From an uncultured Clostridia bacterium (GTDB taxonomy: Bacteria; Bacillota; Clostridia; Christensenellales; Aristaeellaceae): a stretch of 7,400 bases of DNA. The stretch is taken from assembly GCA_934643535.1 (NCBI GenBank), contig CAKUCE010000156.1:1-7400 (forward strand). Reading direction: 5' to 3'. Positions 6,524-7,400 of the stretch are shown here, piece after piece. A program made the translations under genes and the position numbers. Position 1 is the first letter of the stretch; each line of letters opens with the position of its first letter. Under the pieces are notes generated by a model, which worked only from the letters and a program-made list of their open reading frames with translations, did not search any database and was not told where the DNA came from.

Positions 6524-7384
6524 TTATTTTTCTGCCTGAAAGCGCCAGATCTTTCGGCCAGGCACACGGACTTTTACACGGAATACCGCGCCTGCCAACG
6601 GCTCCTGTCGCAGCATGGTATTGTGGGCAGCTGTAGTGATAACCAGTTCATCCAGAGCTTTGCCTGCAAAGGCAACGCAGGAAACGTTGGAAGCGGGCAC
6701 ATGAATCTCATCCAGTGTTTTGCCTGTGTCAGGATCAATCCGCAGAGCATGTCCTCCGCCCCACAGTGCCACCCAGAGTTTGCCTTCCGCATCCATAGTC
6801 ATACCGTCCGGGTTTCCCTCTTCCTTTAGAAAACAGCGAACAATGCTACGATCGGAAATTGTTCCCAATTTCGGGTCAAAGCGGAAACGGAAAACGCACA
6901 TGGTGGGTGTGTCAATAAAATAGAACCAATTGCGTTCTGTGTCCCAATCCAATCCATTGGCATTGCCAATGTTTGTCAGAAGCGTTCGCATGCTGCCATT
7001 TGGCTCGATAACATAAAATTCGCCCTGGCCCTGATAATGAATTGTTCCGCCATAAATTCTGCCGTCCGGCCCCACCTTTACATCGTTGAATCTGGGGCCC
7101 GCCAGCTTTAATGGCGCAAACAACGGAGTAGCACTGCCCTCTTCGGAAATGCGGTAAATTCCATCCTCCATGCAGGCCAGCAAACCGCCGTCCTTTTCCA
7201 ATAAAAGGGCGCCTGTTTGCTGCTTCATAACCCGATCATTGATACTACCTGTTTCCCAATCAATGGACCGGATCCGCTTTCCGTGAATATCCACCATAAA
7301 AAGCGTCTGTGTTTCCTCACGCCACAGGGGACTTTCGCCCACAATGCATAATGCATCCGTTATACAATCCACAGAATAATGCAT
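6524..7384 (-). CDS. SMP-30/gluconolactonase (LRE-like) family lactonase
   Basis: 286-residue six-bladed beta-propeller lactonase, which hydrolyses sugar-acid lactones to aldonates using one divalent cation. Conserved residues match the family: Glu17 in GESPLW, Asn143 in NANGLDWD and Asp193 in NPDGMTMD are the expected metal ligands; Arg98 and Asn100 in GPRFND and the following PDGRIYGGT are the substrate-side loop. The C-terminal EPLAGAVFRV is also typical. No signal peptide is seen, so it should act in the cytoplasm. An in-frame ATG at 7399 overlaps the Shine-Dalgarno sequence GGAGG (7393-7397) that serves the ATG at 7384, so 7384 is chosen; the other start would add five residues. It is the first of the four genes visible here; other genes and the promoter may lie upstream. 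The stop codon overlaps the next gene's ribosome binding site. Confidence 0.93.
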   Translation of the reverse strand: MHYSVDCITDALCIVGESPLWREETQTLFMVDIHGKRIRSIDWETGSINDRVMKQQTGALLLEKDGGLLACMEDGIYRISEEGSATPLFAPLKLAGPRFNDVKVGPDGRIYGGTIHYQGQGEFYVIEPNGSMRTLLTNIGNANGLDWDTERNWFYFIDTPTMCVFRFRFDPKLGTISDRSIVRCFLKEEGNPDGMTMDAEGKLWVALWGGGHALRIDPDTGKTLDEIHVPASNVSCVAFAGKALDELVITTAAHNTMLRQEPLAGAVFRVKVRVPGRKIWRFQAEK

Positions 7385-7392
7385 AGGAACAG

Positions 7393-7397
7393 CCTCC
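7393..7397 (-). promoter_or_regulatory. Ribosome binding site deciding the lactonase start
   Basis: GGAGG on the minus strand with an 8-nt spacer to the ATG at 7384. It overlaps the alternative ATG at 7399, which therefore has no visible ribosome binding site inside the window. Confidence 0.75.
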
Positions 7398-7400
7398 ATT

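Noticed and set aside
1..7400. CRISPR array, rRNA or riboswitch
   Set aside because: No regularly spaced direct repeats with unique spacers, no rRNA-like conserved sequence and no recognisable aptamer were found. The operon's leader lies outside the window.

Overview
This window looks like a chromosomal segment of a Gram-positive, low-G+C-lineage bacterium (Firmicutes/Bacillota, most likely a Clostridia gut-type organism with a G+C-rich backbone). The main evidence is a PolC-type replicative DNA polymerase, which is characteristic of that phylum, together with strong AGGAGG-type ribosome binding sites. Genus cannot be fixed from the sequence alone.

Left part (1-3021, + strand): the 3' two-thirds of polC, whose 5' end lies outside the window. 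It is followed by a strong hairpin, a near-consensus sigma-A-type promoter, a tRNA-Arg(ACG) gene with encoded CCA, and that tRNA's own intrinsic terminator. This is ordinary core genome with strongly G/C-ended codons.

Middle part (3022-4014): A/T-richer sequence with no intact gene. It holds three imperfect 19-bp tandem repeats and a decayed, minus-strand large serine recombinase remnant. The remnant lacks its catalytic N-terminus, carries a frameshift and lacks its C-terminal zinc-ribbon region. A 12-bp-arm inverted repeat sits exactly where the recombinase similarity begins. This looks like the scar of an integrative element next to a tRNA gene.

Right part (4015-7400, - strand): a tight four-gene operon. 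In transcription order it encodes an SMP-30/gluconolactonase-family lactonase, a divergent UxuA-type (mannonate dehydratase family) dehydratase, a classical short-chain dehydrogenase/reductase and an RraA/HMG-aldolase-like class II aldolase. The genes are separated by 12, 20 and 23 nt and each has a good Shine-Dalgarno sequence. Together they can be read as lactone opening, then dehydration to a 2-keto-3-deoxy acid, then oxidation or reduction, then C-C cleavage. That suggests a non-phosphorylative sugar-acid catabolic route whose true substrate is unknown. Promoter, regulator and transporter would lie beyond 7400. Codon use in this part is less G/C-biased than in polC, consistent with (but not proof of) acquisition as an island beside the tRNA.
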